Assembly (NCBI RefSeq): GCF_009762775.1
Contig: NZ_CP046401.1
Location: forward strand, 6,336,001-6,400,000
DNA length: 64,000 nt
From: Maribellus comscasis
GTDB lineage: Bacteria; Bacteroidota; Bacteroidia; Bacteroidales; Prolixibacteraceae
Reading direction: 5' to 3'
This document shows, piece by piece, positions 56,536 to 64,000 of this stretch. The notes under the pieces are model-generated. The model saw only the letters and a list, made by a program, of their open reading frames with translations, ran no database searches and had not been told where the DNA came from. The number at the start of each line of letters is the position of its first letter. Within the stretch, counting starts at the first letter, position 1. A program made the position numbers and the translations under genes.

Positions 56536-57912
56536 TCAGACCACGTCAGGGATCACATACGGCGGACGGTAAGACCGTGTAAGCAATGCATTTGCTTCAT
56601 CATCATTGACAACTATTTCCCGGTCCATATTTGCTCCCATAAATTTTAATTCACGTTGAAGACGATAGGAAATATTGGCAGTCAAAGGCAATACTGTTGA
56701 AAAGAATCCCTCATTGATGTCGCAATGCAGATCTTCGTTCTTTCCCGAACGGATAGCATCAATAAAATTTGAAAAATGGGCAGTGTTGCTCGGGCCGGTA
56801 AGGGAAATGTCTTTATTGCTTTCCGCTTTGGTTTTTGAGCCGGCAAACGGTTCTTTTTCCCTCTCCCGGTAAGCCTTCCATTTTCCACCGTCGATTTCAA
56901 GCCACCCCTCTGTTCCATAAAAAATGTTTCCAATACGAATGCCAAGGCTGGATTCTTCGTTAGAATATCGGCCCCGTGTTTCAAATTCAAGCATTGTCCC
57001 GTCTTTGTATTTAAATATAGAATTTTGGGTATTCGGGGTTTCCTGAGCACATTCTTCCGGATCAACTCCATAAAAGCCACCTGTGGAATAGATAGAAACC
57101 GGGTGTTCATTTTTGTTAAGCCCCCAACGAGCTATATCGAATTGGTGTGGCCCCTGGTTTCCGGTATCGCCGTTTCCGGTATCCCAGAACCAGTGCCAGT
57201 TGTAATGCCCTTTCTTTTCATTGTATGGCCGCCATGTTGCCGGTCCCAGCCATCGGTCGTAATGTAAAGAGGATGGGGGAGCGCTGTCTTTCGTAATTCC
57301 AAATGAATTTCTCGGTTTGATACACAGTCCGCGGGCCATGTAAACTTTGCCGATACCCCCGTCGTGGAGAAACTGAATGGCCTCCATTACCCTGGCTTTC
57401 GAACGGTTTTGAAATCCTACCTGGACACGTCTGTTATATTTGCGGGCCGCTTCAATCATTTTCCTTCCTTCCCATACATTGTGGGAAGCCGGTTTTTCCA
57501 CATAAACATGTTTCCCTGCCTGACAGGCCAGGACTGTGCCCAATGCATGCCAGTGGTTTGGCGTTGCAAACGATACTGCGTCTATGTCCGGATCGGCCAA
57601 TACTTTGTGCATATCCCATTCTGTTATGGGCTTTTCTCCTCCATTATCAACAACCAGTTGTGCCCGCGGCCCCCAAAATTGTTCATCCACATCGCAAAGT
57701 GTTTTTAGCCGAATGTTGTGGCTGTCTTTCAGCTTGCACCATGCCTCAATATGTGATGTTCCTCTTCCCCTGATCCCAATAACGGCCATTGTAATACGGT
57801 CGTTGGCACCGATAATTGAAGCATACGACTTTGCACTGAATCCCATGCCTCCAATGGCTATACCAGCAGCACCTATCGCACTTTTCTTAATAAAATCACG
57901 TCTTTTTGCCAT
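56536..57912 (-). CDS. Secreted Gfo/Idh/MocA-family oxidoreductase
   Basis: 458 aa. N-terminal twin-arginine-like signal (RRDFIKKSAIGAAGIA). Rossmann domain with AVIGIRGRGTSHIEAW, then VSFATPNHWHALGTVLACQA and the EKPASHNVWEGR motif with the catalytic Lys. It probably oxidises a sugar or opens a glycoside through a keto intermediate outside the cytosol. Lies between sulfatase and PmoA-like genes. Confidence 0.9.
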   Translation of the reverse strand: MAKRRDFIKKSAIGAAGIAIGGMGFSAKSYASIIGANDRITMAVIGIRGRGTSHIEAWCKLKDSHNIRLKTLCDVDEQFWGPRAQLVVDNGGEKPITEWDMHKVLADPDIDAVSFATPNHWHALGTVLACQAGKHVYVEKPASHNVWEGRKMIEAARKYNRRVQVGFQNRSKARVMEAIQFLHDGGIGKVYMARGLCIKPRNSFGITKDSAPPSSLHYDRWLGPATWRPYNEKKGHYNWHWFWDTGNGDTGNQGPHQFDIARWGLNKNEHPVSIYSTGGFYGVDPEECAQETPNTQNSIFKYKDGTMLEFETRGRYSNEESSLGIRIGNIFYGTEGWLEIDGGKWKAYREREKEPFAGSKTKAESNKDISLTGPSNTAHFSNFIDAIRSGKNEDLHCDINEGFFSTVLPLTANISYRLQRELKFMGANMDREIVVNDDEANALLTRSYRPPYVIPDVV

Positions 57913-57954
57913 TTTGTATTTCTTTTTTTATTGTCAATGTTTGTTTAATATGTT

Positions 57955-58971
57955 TTAGAATTTATTGGCCATTGCATTAATCTCATCATCAGTGAGTTTA
58001 CCGCCAATTATAACTTTGTGTTTAAAAACAATCTGTTCGCCAGTTTCCAGAACTACTTCTACCAAATCTGCATCTTTGTCGAATTTTTGACCTCCCAGAT
58101 TATTGGCGGCAAATAATCCGTAACCTCGGGCATGCGACCACGCCGGGTAGTTTATATTCTGCTTGTAATCCATAAGAACAATGGTAATAACTTCGCCATC
58201 TTTATTGGCTCGTAATGCAACCCATGGGCTTCGTTTTCCCCATACATCGTTACCTGTAATCCCATCAGCATTATGATAAACTCCACTTGCCGTTTCATTA
58301 TTTATTACTGGTACTTCTGTAATGTTTCCACTGGCATCTAAAAATATTTCAGGTTTCTCCGATGGGCCTTCAAAGGCGCGGTCAAGTCTCATCCCTATTA
58401 TACCTTCCTTCGATTGGTTAAATGTGACTTTTTTTACAGCTTTGAGTTTCGTGATACGTTCAATGGTTCGTAAATTTCCTTTTCCACTAAAAAGATAGGT
58501 TGTTTCTTCATTCAGCAATACATTTCCCTCGTTATCCACCCAGTCGGCAAGAGTGACCAATTTTCCTTTTTTTTGATTTTCAGAAACAATTTTCTTGAAT
58601 TTAATAGAACCATACTTCTTTTTTTTCTTTGGTTTAGCAGCAAACGAATTGTTCCAAAAGTCAAGACGATTAACATTCCCAAAATTAAACCACAAACCCA
58701 CATGATGGGGATGGTCGGCACGTTCATATGGCCGGGGATTCCGAGGATATCCTCGGGTAATAATTTTTCCCGAAGCTGAATAAATGGGATAAAGTGTTTG
58801 TTTTTTCATGTCGTCGGGATAGATGTAGGAGGTAAAAAATTTACCCCCTATGTACACCTCAACCTTTTTATTTTGTGGTTGGTTTTTAAACTCCACTTTC
58901 TCCGGTTTGGTAGCGAATACCATACCAATGGATAAAAAAAATCCAACTAATAATAATTTCAAAATCTTCAT
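57955..58971 (-). CDS. Secreted PmoA-like (DUF6807) protein
   Basis: 338 aa with a signal peptide (ends GMVFA). Family features: RPYERADHPHHVGLWFNFGN, the central RSPWVALRANKDGE and a late PAWSHARGYGLFAANNLG. Despite the PmoA name, such proteins occur in polysaccharide loci without methane oxidation. The reaction is unknown. Confidence 0.82.
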   Translation of the reverse strand: MKILKLLLVGFFLSIGMVFATKPEKVEFKNQPQNKKVEVYIGGKFFTSYIYPDDMKKQTLYPIYSASGKIITRGYPRNPRPYERADHPHHVGLWFNFGNVNRLDFWNNSFAAKPKKKKKYGSIKFKKIVSENQKKGKLVTLADWVDNEGNVLLNEETTYLFSGKGNLRTIERITKLKAVKKVTFNQSKEGIIGMRLDRAFEGPSEKPEIFLDASGNITEVPVINNETASGVYHNADGITGNDVWGKRSPWVALRANKDGEVITIVLMDYKQNINYPAWSHARGYGLFAANNLGGQKFDKDADLVEVVLETGEQIVFKHKVIIGGKLTDDEINAMANKF

Positions 58972-59033
58972 AAGTAAGATTTATTTAGTTTTTAATTCTT
59001 ACACGTATTATATATTTTTCGTATTAGTCATTT

Positions 59034-59162
59034 TTATAAATCGTCTGCATTGTGTGGCCTGTCTATAGCTGTAATTCTCAGTGCTTTTATCCTTTTTTGA
59101 AAATCTTCATCAAACTCACCGGGGCCAGGAAATGCATCACTCGGTGCATGTTCTCTTTTCAT
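59034..59162 (-). CDS. Possible 42-aa peptide between sulfatase and PmoA genes
   Basis: Short frame from an ATG 20 nt after the sulfatase stop: KREHAPSDAFPGPGEFDEDF and a charged helix. No known family; it could be a degenerate tail of a longer gene. Confidence 0.25.
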   Translation of the reverse strand: MKREHAPSDAFPGPGEFDEDFQKRIKALRITAIDRPHNADDL

Positions 59163-59181
59163 GATAATATCTCTTTTTATG

Positions 59182-60783
59182 TTATTTAATTTTTTCCAGT
59201 TCCCACGTAGGTTTATGACTGGGCCTAAGTTTTGCCCTTTGCCTTTCACTTTTTGGTAACACTTTATTGAAAGTGGTTCCATAACCATCATACTGATGGT
59301 AAATGTAATCCTGCCACGGATCCTTATCTTCCACCCTTGGGTCTCCTGTTTCCTTTAAATGAGTCATTAGTATCATTTTCAAGCTATCTTTTACTGCTGT
59401 GTATTTCGGGTGATATGCAATATTTTCTACTTGATTAATATCCTTCACCAGATACAATTCTTCAGCAGGACGTTTCCCAAAGCACAAATCAAATTTAGAC
59501 GGATAATCCTCCTGCTTCGCAAGCATAAAAGATTTTGTAGGAGAAGCATCTACATCTCCATGTGTTGTTTTATTTGATGAAATAAAATCAGGACCACCGG
59601 TTGGCCATCTATCCGGTTCAAAGTTTCTTATGTATAAATATTTGTCGGTACGAATGGCACGCATAGGATAGGTAGCTCCCCCGGGGCGGCAGTATGTGTG
59701 CCTTTCAAGAGCGGTAAAAATTTTGTTCCTATCTTGTTCTATTCTTCCACTTTTTTCTGATTCAAAAATGTTCATCAGGCTTTTACCATTCATTTGTTCC
59801 GGTATTATAATTCCAGCTGCTTCCAGAATGGTTGGAGCAAAATCAGCATGGCTCACAAAATCGCTTACGTACCGTTTAGGTTTTATTTTATCTCCCCAGC
59901 GAATTGCAAGTGGCATATGCGTGCCCCAATCGTATAAATTTACTTTTGCTCGTGGAAATGGCATTCCATTATCAGAAGTAACAATAATAATGGTGTTATC
60001 CAGTTCTCCAATTTCTTCCAATGTTTCAATCATGCTTCCCAAATGGGTGTCGAACCACATAATTTCATAGTAATAGTCAAGGATATCGGAACGAACTATT
60101 GGCACATCCGGCCAAAATTTTGGAACCTCAACTAATTTAGGTTTTAAACTGGCTTCCTTTTCTCCAACCTGATATTCATATACACGATGTGGTTCCCTGA
60201 ATCCACACCAAAAAAAGAAAGGCTGCCCTTCTTTTCTTTCTTTTAAAAATTCGCTGAAATTTGCACTATAATTTATATCGCAAATCCCATTTGCAATACG
60301 TCCTTCTTTTACTTCATTGTACGTTTTTATAAATGGATCCCTTTTTTTTCCAAGAAATAAGGGATGTCCTGGATTCCAGCCTTTTCCGGTACAACCTACA
60401 TGATAACCAGCACTATCAAGAATATGTGTAAAAAGAGGTAAATCAGCAGGAATTGAACTATGAAGTAATCCGGCCTGCTTTATCCTCCATATATCCTGAC
60501 CACTCAAAATGGAACTACGTGATGGCGTGCAGGAAGGGCTTGTGCAAAATGAGTTGGTAAATAAGATTCCTTCTTTGGCAATACGATCAAAATAAGGTGT
60601 TTTAACCTGTGGGTCTCCGGCAATACTGGTATGTAACCACGATTGGTCATCCGAGATTACAAACAAAATATTAGGCCGCGGAGATTTGGTTTTTACTGAC
60701 CTGGCGAAACCAATATTAATCTGAAAAAGATAAAACAAAGCTGGTAAAAACAGGAAATAACCTGTTGTTTTTAAAATTTTCAT
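59182..60783 (-). CDS. Sulfatase, third of three (533 aa)
   Basis: Signal peptide (ends near NIGFA). Metal site VISDDQSWLH; formylglycine motif CTPSRSSILSG starting at Cys85; later VTSDNGMPFPRAK. N-terminal domain of the arylsulfatase A type, C-terminal part with DWGTHMPLAIRW and a long tail. It lies next to susD, so it is the sulfatase most directly tied to the uptake pair. Confidence 0.9.
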   Translation of the reverse strand: MKILKTTGYFLFLPALFYLFQINIGFARSVKTKSPRPNILFVISDDQSWLHTSIAGDPQVKTPYFDRIAKEGILFTNSFCTSPSCTPSRSSILSGQDIWRIKQAGLLHSSIPADLPLFTHILDSAGYHVGCTGKGWNPGHPLFLGKKRDPFIKTYNEVKEGRIANGICDINYSANFSEFLKERKEGQPFFFWCGFREPHRVYEYQVGEKEASLKPKLVEVPKFWPDVPIVRSDILDYYYEIMWFDTHLGSMIETLEEIGELDNTIIIVTSDNGMPFPRAKVNLYDWGTHMPLAIRWGDKIKPKRYVSDFVSHADFAPTILEAAGIIIPEQMNGKSLMNIFESEKSGRIEQDRNKIFTALERHTYCRPGGATYPMRAIRTDKYLYIRNFEPDRWPTGGPDFISSNKTTHGDVDASPTKSFMLAKQEDYPSKFDLCFGKRPAEELYLVKDINQVENIAYHPKYTAVKDSLKMILMTHLKETGDPRVEDKDPWQDYIYHQYDGYGTTFNKVLPKSERQRAKLRPSHKPTWELEKIK

Positions 60784-60845
60784 GAAAAGTTGGTTTGAAC
60801 CTGACAGGCCGTAATATGCCTGTCAGGTATTATCATAAAATAGGT

Positions 60846-62378
60846 TTAATTGTAGCCCGGATTTTGTACCAGGTTTTCGTTTACATCAATCTCAGTCTGG
60901 GGAATTGGCCAAAAGTAACCTCTCTCAGGATCGTAATTCCTGTTTGGGTCTAAATCTGTTGCAATTTCGAAAACCAAATTGTTCAAATCATCCAGTTTGC
61001 TTTGATTGTAACCATCGAAGGTACCATTGTATGCTTCATCTCCAATGTCCCAACGAAAAATATCAAACAACCGCTGGCTTTCCATAGCCAATTCTTTGCG
61101 GCGTTCGTTACGGATCCTGGTTCGCATCACATCTTTTGACAAACCTGCGGGCAGACCTGGCAGCCCGACCCTTGCACGAACCTGATCAACGGCATCGTAC
61201 ACTTCTGTCCCCGGAGATGAACTTACTTCGTTTAACGCTTCCGCATAAAGTAACAATGCATCTGCATAGCGCATCAGGATGTAATCTGAACCGTTATACA
61301 CGGAATAATCTTTATCCCAGTTTTTATATTTATCACCAATCATTGCTGTTATAGATGCAGTGGTACGACCGATGAGTGGAGTTTCCACACCATCTATCGT
61401 TCTGCTATCACCTGGTGTTAAAATAGTTACCCTGTATCTCGGATCACGGTTTAGATATGGTTTCTGAGGATCATAACCGGAATTAGGATCGTCAATGGCT
61501 GTTCCATCCTCCATTTCATATAAATTGGCTAGCTCTAAACAAATTGCAAAACGACTTGAGTTCACAATTTTTTGGTAAAAAGAACTTGGCCGGAGACTTG
61601 CAACAAACTGAATGGCAAAAATTACTTCCTTATTGGTATTTTCACTTTCTTCATAAAAAAGTTCACGGAAGTCATCAAATAATTCATACTTCTGAAGATC
61701 AATTACCGCCTTGGCTGCATCTTTAGCATCTTCAAATTCACTCATGAATATATGGGTTTTGGCCTTTAGCATTTGAGCTGCGCCGATGCTGGCGCGTCCC
61801 TTTTCAGGATCGACGGGCAAGTATTTCAGAGCTTCATCAAGGTCATTAATAATTTGCTGCTTTACGTCATCTATCGAACTTTTTGCTGGGAAAATATCGC
61901 CTGTAACTGAAGGTGCATCGGTAACAATGGGTACTTCTCCAAAAAGAAAAAGTAAATCAGAATAATACCATGCACGCATAAAATATGCGTCCCCAACATA
62001 ACTATTAAACAAATCGTCGCTCACATCTTCACCGATTTCTGCGTTGATTACCAGGTTGGCCTGTGCAATACCCTGATAATTTTCGCTCCAGGTTTCTTCA
62101 AAAATACCCAAACTTGGTGTATGTGTGCCATAAGTATAAGCAATCGCATTTTTATTTTTCCTACCAAAACAATTATCAGAATATTGTTCAAGACGAAGCA
62201 TTCTAAGGTCATCCATATAGGTATAAATATTAAGTGTTGCACTTCTAATCTCACTTTCACTTCTGAAAAAGTTTTGTGGATCGAGGTCACTAATTGGTGA
62301 TCTATCTAAAAATTCTTCACAGGAAGACAGGCCAGCTAATCCAATAAATACAAGTATTATATTCAGTATTTTTTTCAT
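60846..62378 (-). CDS. SusD/RagB-family glycan-binding lipoprotein
   Basis: 510 aa; lipobox Cys20 followed by EEFLDRSPISDLDP, the usual SusD start. Helical TPR-like core and the C-terminal MRTRIRNERRKELAMESQRLFDIFRW segment are family hallmarks. It captures glycan at the cell surface and closes over the SusC channel. Encoded 24 bp after the SusC gene. Confidence 0.93.
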   Translation of the reverse strand: MKKILNIILVFIGLAGLSSCEEFLDRSPISDLDPQNFFRSESEIRSATLNIYTYMDDLRMLRLEQYSDNCFGRKNKNAIAYTYGTHTPSLGIFEETWSENYQGIAQANLVINAEIGEDVSDDLFNSYVGDAYFMRAWYYSDLLFLFGEVPIVTDAPSVTGDIFPAKSSIDDVKQQIINDLDEALKYLPVDPEKGRASIGAAQMLKAKTHIFMSEFEDAKDAAKAVIDLQKYELFDDFRELFYEESENTNKEVIFAIQFVASLRPSSFYQKIVNSSRFAICLELANLYEMEDGTAIDDPNSGYDPQKPYLNRDPRYRVTILTPGDSRTIDGVETPLIGRTTASITAMIGDKYKNWDKDYSVYNGSDYILMRYADALLLYAEALNEVSSSPGTEVYDAVDQVRARVGLPGLPAGLSKDVMRTRIRNERRKELAMESQRLFDIFRWDIGDEAYNGTFDGYNQSKLDDLNNLVFEIATDLDPNRNYDPERGYFWPIPQTEIDVNENLVQNPGYN

Positions 62379-62402
62379 TGTTCTTCTGTTTTAGTTTTAA
62401 CA

Positions 62403-64000
62403 TTAAATTTGTACCTGAAGTCCAAAAGTGTAAGTTTTACTTGGTGGCACAACGCCTTGTTTCGACGTATCATCAAAATCATTGGTTTCAGGATCGAGTC
62501 CTTTGAACCCGGTCAGGATAAATAAATTCCTAAAGTTAGCATAGATGCGAACGTGTTTAAGCCCAATTGAATGTAACACAGATTTTGGCAGAGTATATCC
62601 AAAAGTCAAGTCTTTTCCGCGTAAATAAGAAGCATCTTCAACATAAAAGTCCGACATACGAACCTGACTGTCAAGCGACCGTACTTTAGGATATTTTGCT
62701 GTTTGATTTTCTGGAGTCCACCTATCTAAAAGAAACGTTGGTTTATTAACTGCCAATGAACGGAACGAACTTTGCCACATTGAACCGTAAAGAATTTCTT
62801 CCATTCCCTGAACACCTTCAAGCAATAACGAAAAATCAAAATTTTTCCACCTGACACTGAGGTTTAATGAATAAATGAAATCAGGATGTGGATCGCCAAT
62901 AATTTCACGGTCTTCGTCGGTGATCTCCCCATCGCCTGAAATATCTTTCGTCCAAAGGTCGCCGGCAGTAATATTTAAATCTTGTTCGGGAATCAAACCA
63001 CCATCAATTTGTTCCTGTGTTGCAATTCCACCAATACGGTAGCCATAATAAGCATCGATGGGTTGTCCTTCCTGCCAAATGTAATAGTCTTTGTCACCAG
63101 GATAAACAGGGGCACCATTATTATTCAAACTGGTAATTTCATTTTTGTATCCTGAAACATTAAGATTGGCCCCTAGCTGCAATCCATTACTAAACCTTCG
63201 GTTCCATCCAAATGTGAAATCCCATCCAACATTTTGTACCTCTGCAATGTTCCTGTACGGCCCTTGCTGTACTCCAACTGTAGCAGGAATAGCAATCCGA
63301 TATAAAACATCACTACTTATTTTTTTGTAAAGGTCCAGCGATACATTAAACTGTTCATACATATTCAGGTCAATACCAACATTTCCCATGGTGGTTGTTT
63401 CCCATGAGATATCAGTGTTTGCAAGCGAGCCAATACCAATTGTAGTTTCCAGTTCGTCATCCACGGGGTATGAGGTATTTTCATCAGCCACAAGCAGGTC
63501 TCTTGCGGCATAGTTATCGATATTCTGGTTTCCCAATTGTCCGTATGAAAGCCTTAGCTTTAAGTTATCTATATTGCTTGCATCTTTCATAAAATTTTCC
63601 TCTGAAATCCTCCATCCGAAAGAAGCTGATGGGAATACTCCCCACTGATTTCCTGAACTGAAACGCGAAGAGCCATCCAAACGAACATTCATTTCCAAAA
63701 GATATCGGTCGGAATAATTGTAATTCACACGGCCAAAAAATGATGATAAGGCATATTCCGTAGCACCAGCCCAGTTTGCCATCGTTGCTGAAGACCCCAG
63801 GTTCAATTCAGGTTGAAAATTGTTTAGTAATTCCTGCCTGCTGGCTCCAAACATTTTATATATATATGACTCAAACGAAGTACCTCCCAGTATCGCCAGC
63901 TCTGAGTTTTCAGTAAAATCAAAACTATAGACAGCCGTGGCTGTCCCCGTCTGTTTCATCGATTCTGACGACTCCAGCGATAATTCAGAAATCTCATATC
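62403..64000 (-). CDS. SusC-type TonB-dependent transporter, 5' end outside window
   Basis: The frame is open to the right edge: 532 codons plus stop of the C-terminal barrel are visible. Typical phrases: YALSSFFGRVNYNYSDRYLL, FSSGNQWGVFPSASFGWRIS, LRLSYGQLGNQNI, ASYLRGKDLTFGYTLPKSVL and a final TYTFGLQVQI beta-signal. The plug domain and carboxypeptidase-like N-terminus are beyond the edge. It imports oligosaccharide using TonB energy. Confidence 0.93.
   Translation of the reverse strand, partial: YEISELSLESSESMKQTGTATAVYSFDFTENSELAILGGTSFESYIYKMFGASRQELLNNFQPELNLGSSATMANWAGATEYALSSFFGRVNYNYSDRYLLEMNVRLDGSSRFSSGNQWGVFPSASFGWRISEENFMKDASNIDNLKLRLSYGQLGNQNIDNYAARDLLVADENTSYPVDDELETTIGIGSLANTDISWETTTMGNVGIDLNMYEQFNVSLDLYKKISSDVLYRIAIPATVGVQQGPYRNIAEVQNVGWDFTFGWNRRFSNGLQLGANLNVSGYKNEITSLNNNGAPVYPGDKDYYIWQEGQPIDAYYGYRIGGIATQEQIDGGLIPEQDLNITAGDLWTKDISGDGEITDEDREIIGDPHPDFIYSLNLSVRWKNFDFSLLLEGVQGMEEILYGSMWQSSFRSLAVNKPTFLLDRWTPENQTAKYPKVRSLDSQVRMSDFYVEDASYLRGKDLTFGYTLPKSVLHSIGLKHVRIYANFRNLFILTGFKGLDPETNDFDDTSKQGVVPPSKTYTFGLQVQI

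Overview
The window is from a Bacteroidota chromosome, probably a marine or sediment member of the Marinilabiliales/Prolixibacteraceae type (inference). Signs are a SusC/SusD pair beside sulfatases, type IX secretion proteins (a C-terminal sorting domain and a PorP/SprF protein), Bacteroidota-style -7 promoter boxes (TAnnTTTG), DUF4252 and DUF2490 proteins, and scarce Shine-Dalgarno sequences.

Layout. 1-2100: right part of an IS21-family element (istA, istB) inserted in the last visible cassette of an array. 2832-19286: a 16,455-bp cassette array tiled without remainder by four kinds of cassette plus one 46-bp fragment. 19381-20550: a XerC/D-like tyrosine recombinase on the same strand as the cassette genes. 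20910-47817: ordinary chromosome, including DPP IV, the thrS-infC-rpmI-rplT operon, ribH, recF with a DUF721 gene, ndk and nrnA. 48375-52526: a graveyard of insertion sequences (frameshifted IS4, deleted IS66, IS200/IS605 remnant, an IS21-like end). 53024-64000: a polysaccharide utilization locus on the minus strand with SusC (cut by the window edge), SusD, three sulfatases, a PmoA-like protein and a Gfo/Idh/MocA oxidoreductase, which suggests use of a sulfated glycan.

The array is the remarkable part. Read on the minus strand, every cassette begins with TT at a G/TT cut point, has its gene start about 20-30 nt later, and ends in a 126-223 nt inverted-repeat site. The outer arm of that site (for example GCCTAAC) is the exact complement of G plus the cassette's own first bases (GTTAGGC). 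This is the logic of an integron attC site. Two features differ from a classical integron. The recombinase lacks the extra internal segment of IntI, and the cassettes lie at its 3' end and run in its own direction. Cargo: a putAbiC-type phage abortive infection protein, two unknown proteins, four identical copies of a 1,831-bp cassette (I) carrying an IS91-type HUH (Y2) transposase with a small overlapping zinc-ribbon gene, and eleven copies of a 646-bp cassette (S) with no convincing gene. I and S make up 88% of the array.

Order from the recombinase outward: S S I S I S I S S S S [246-aa gene] S S S I [46-bp fragment] [putAbiC] [243-aa gene, cut by IS21]. My working idea is an integron-like capture system in which an HUH transposase travels as a cassette, perhaps supplying single-stranded DNA for folded recombination sites. 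The structure is visible in the sequence; the mechanism is inference.
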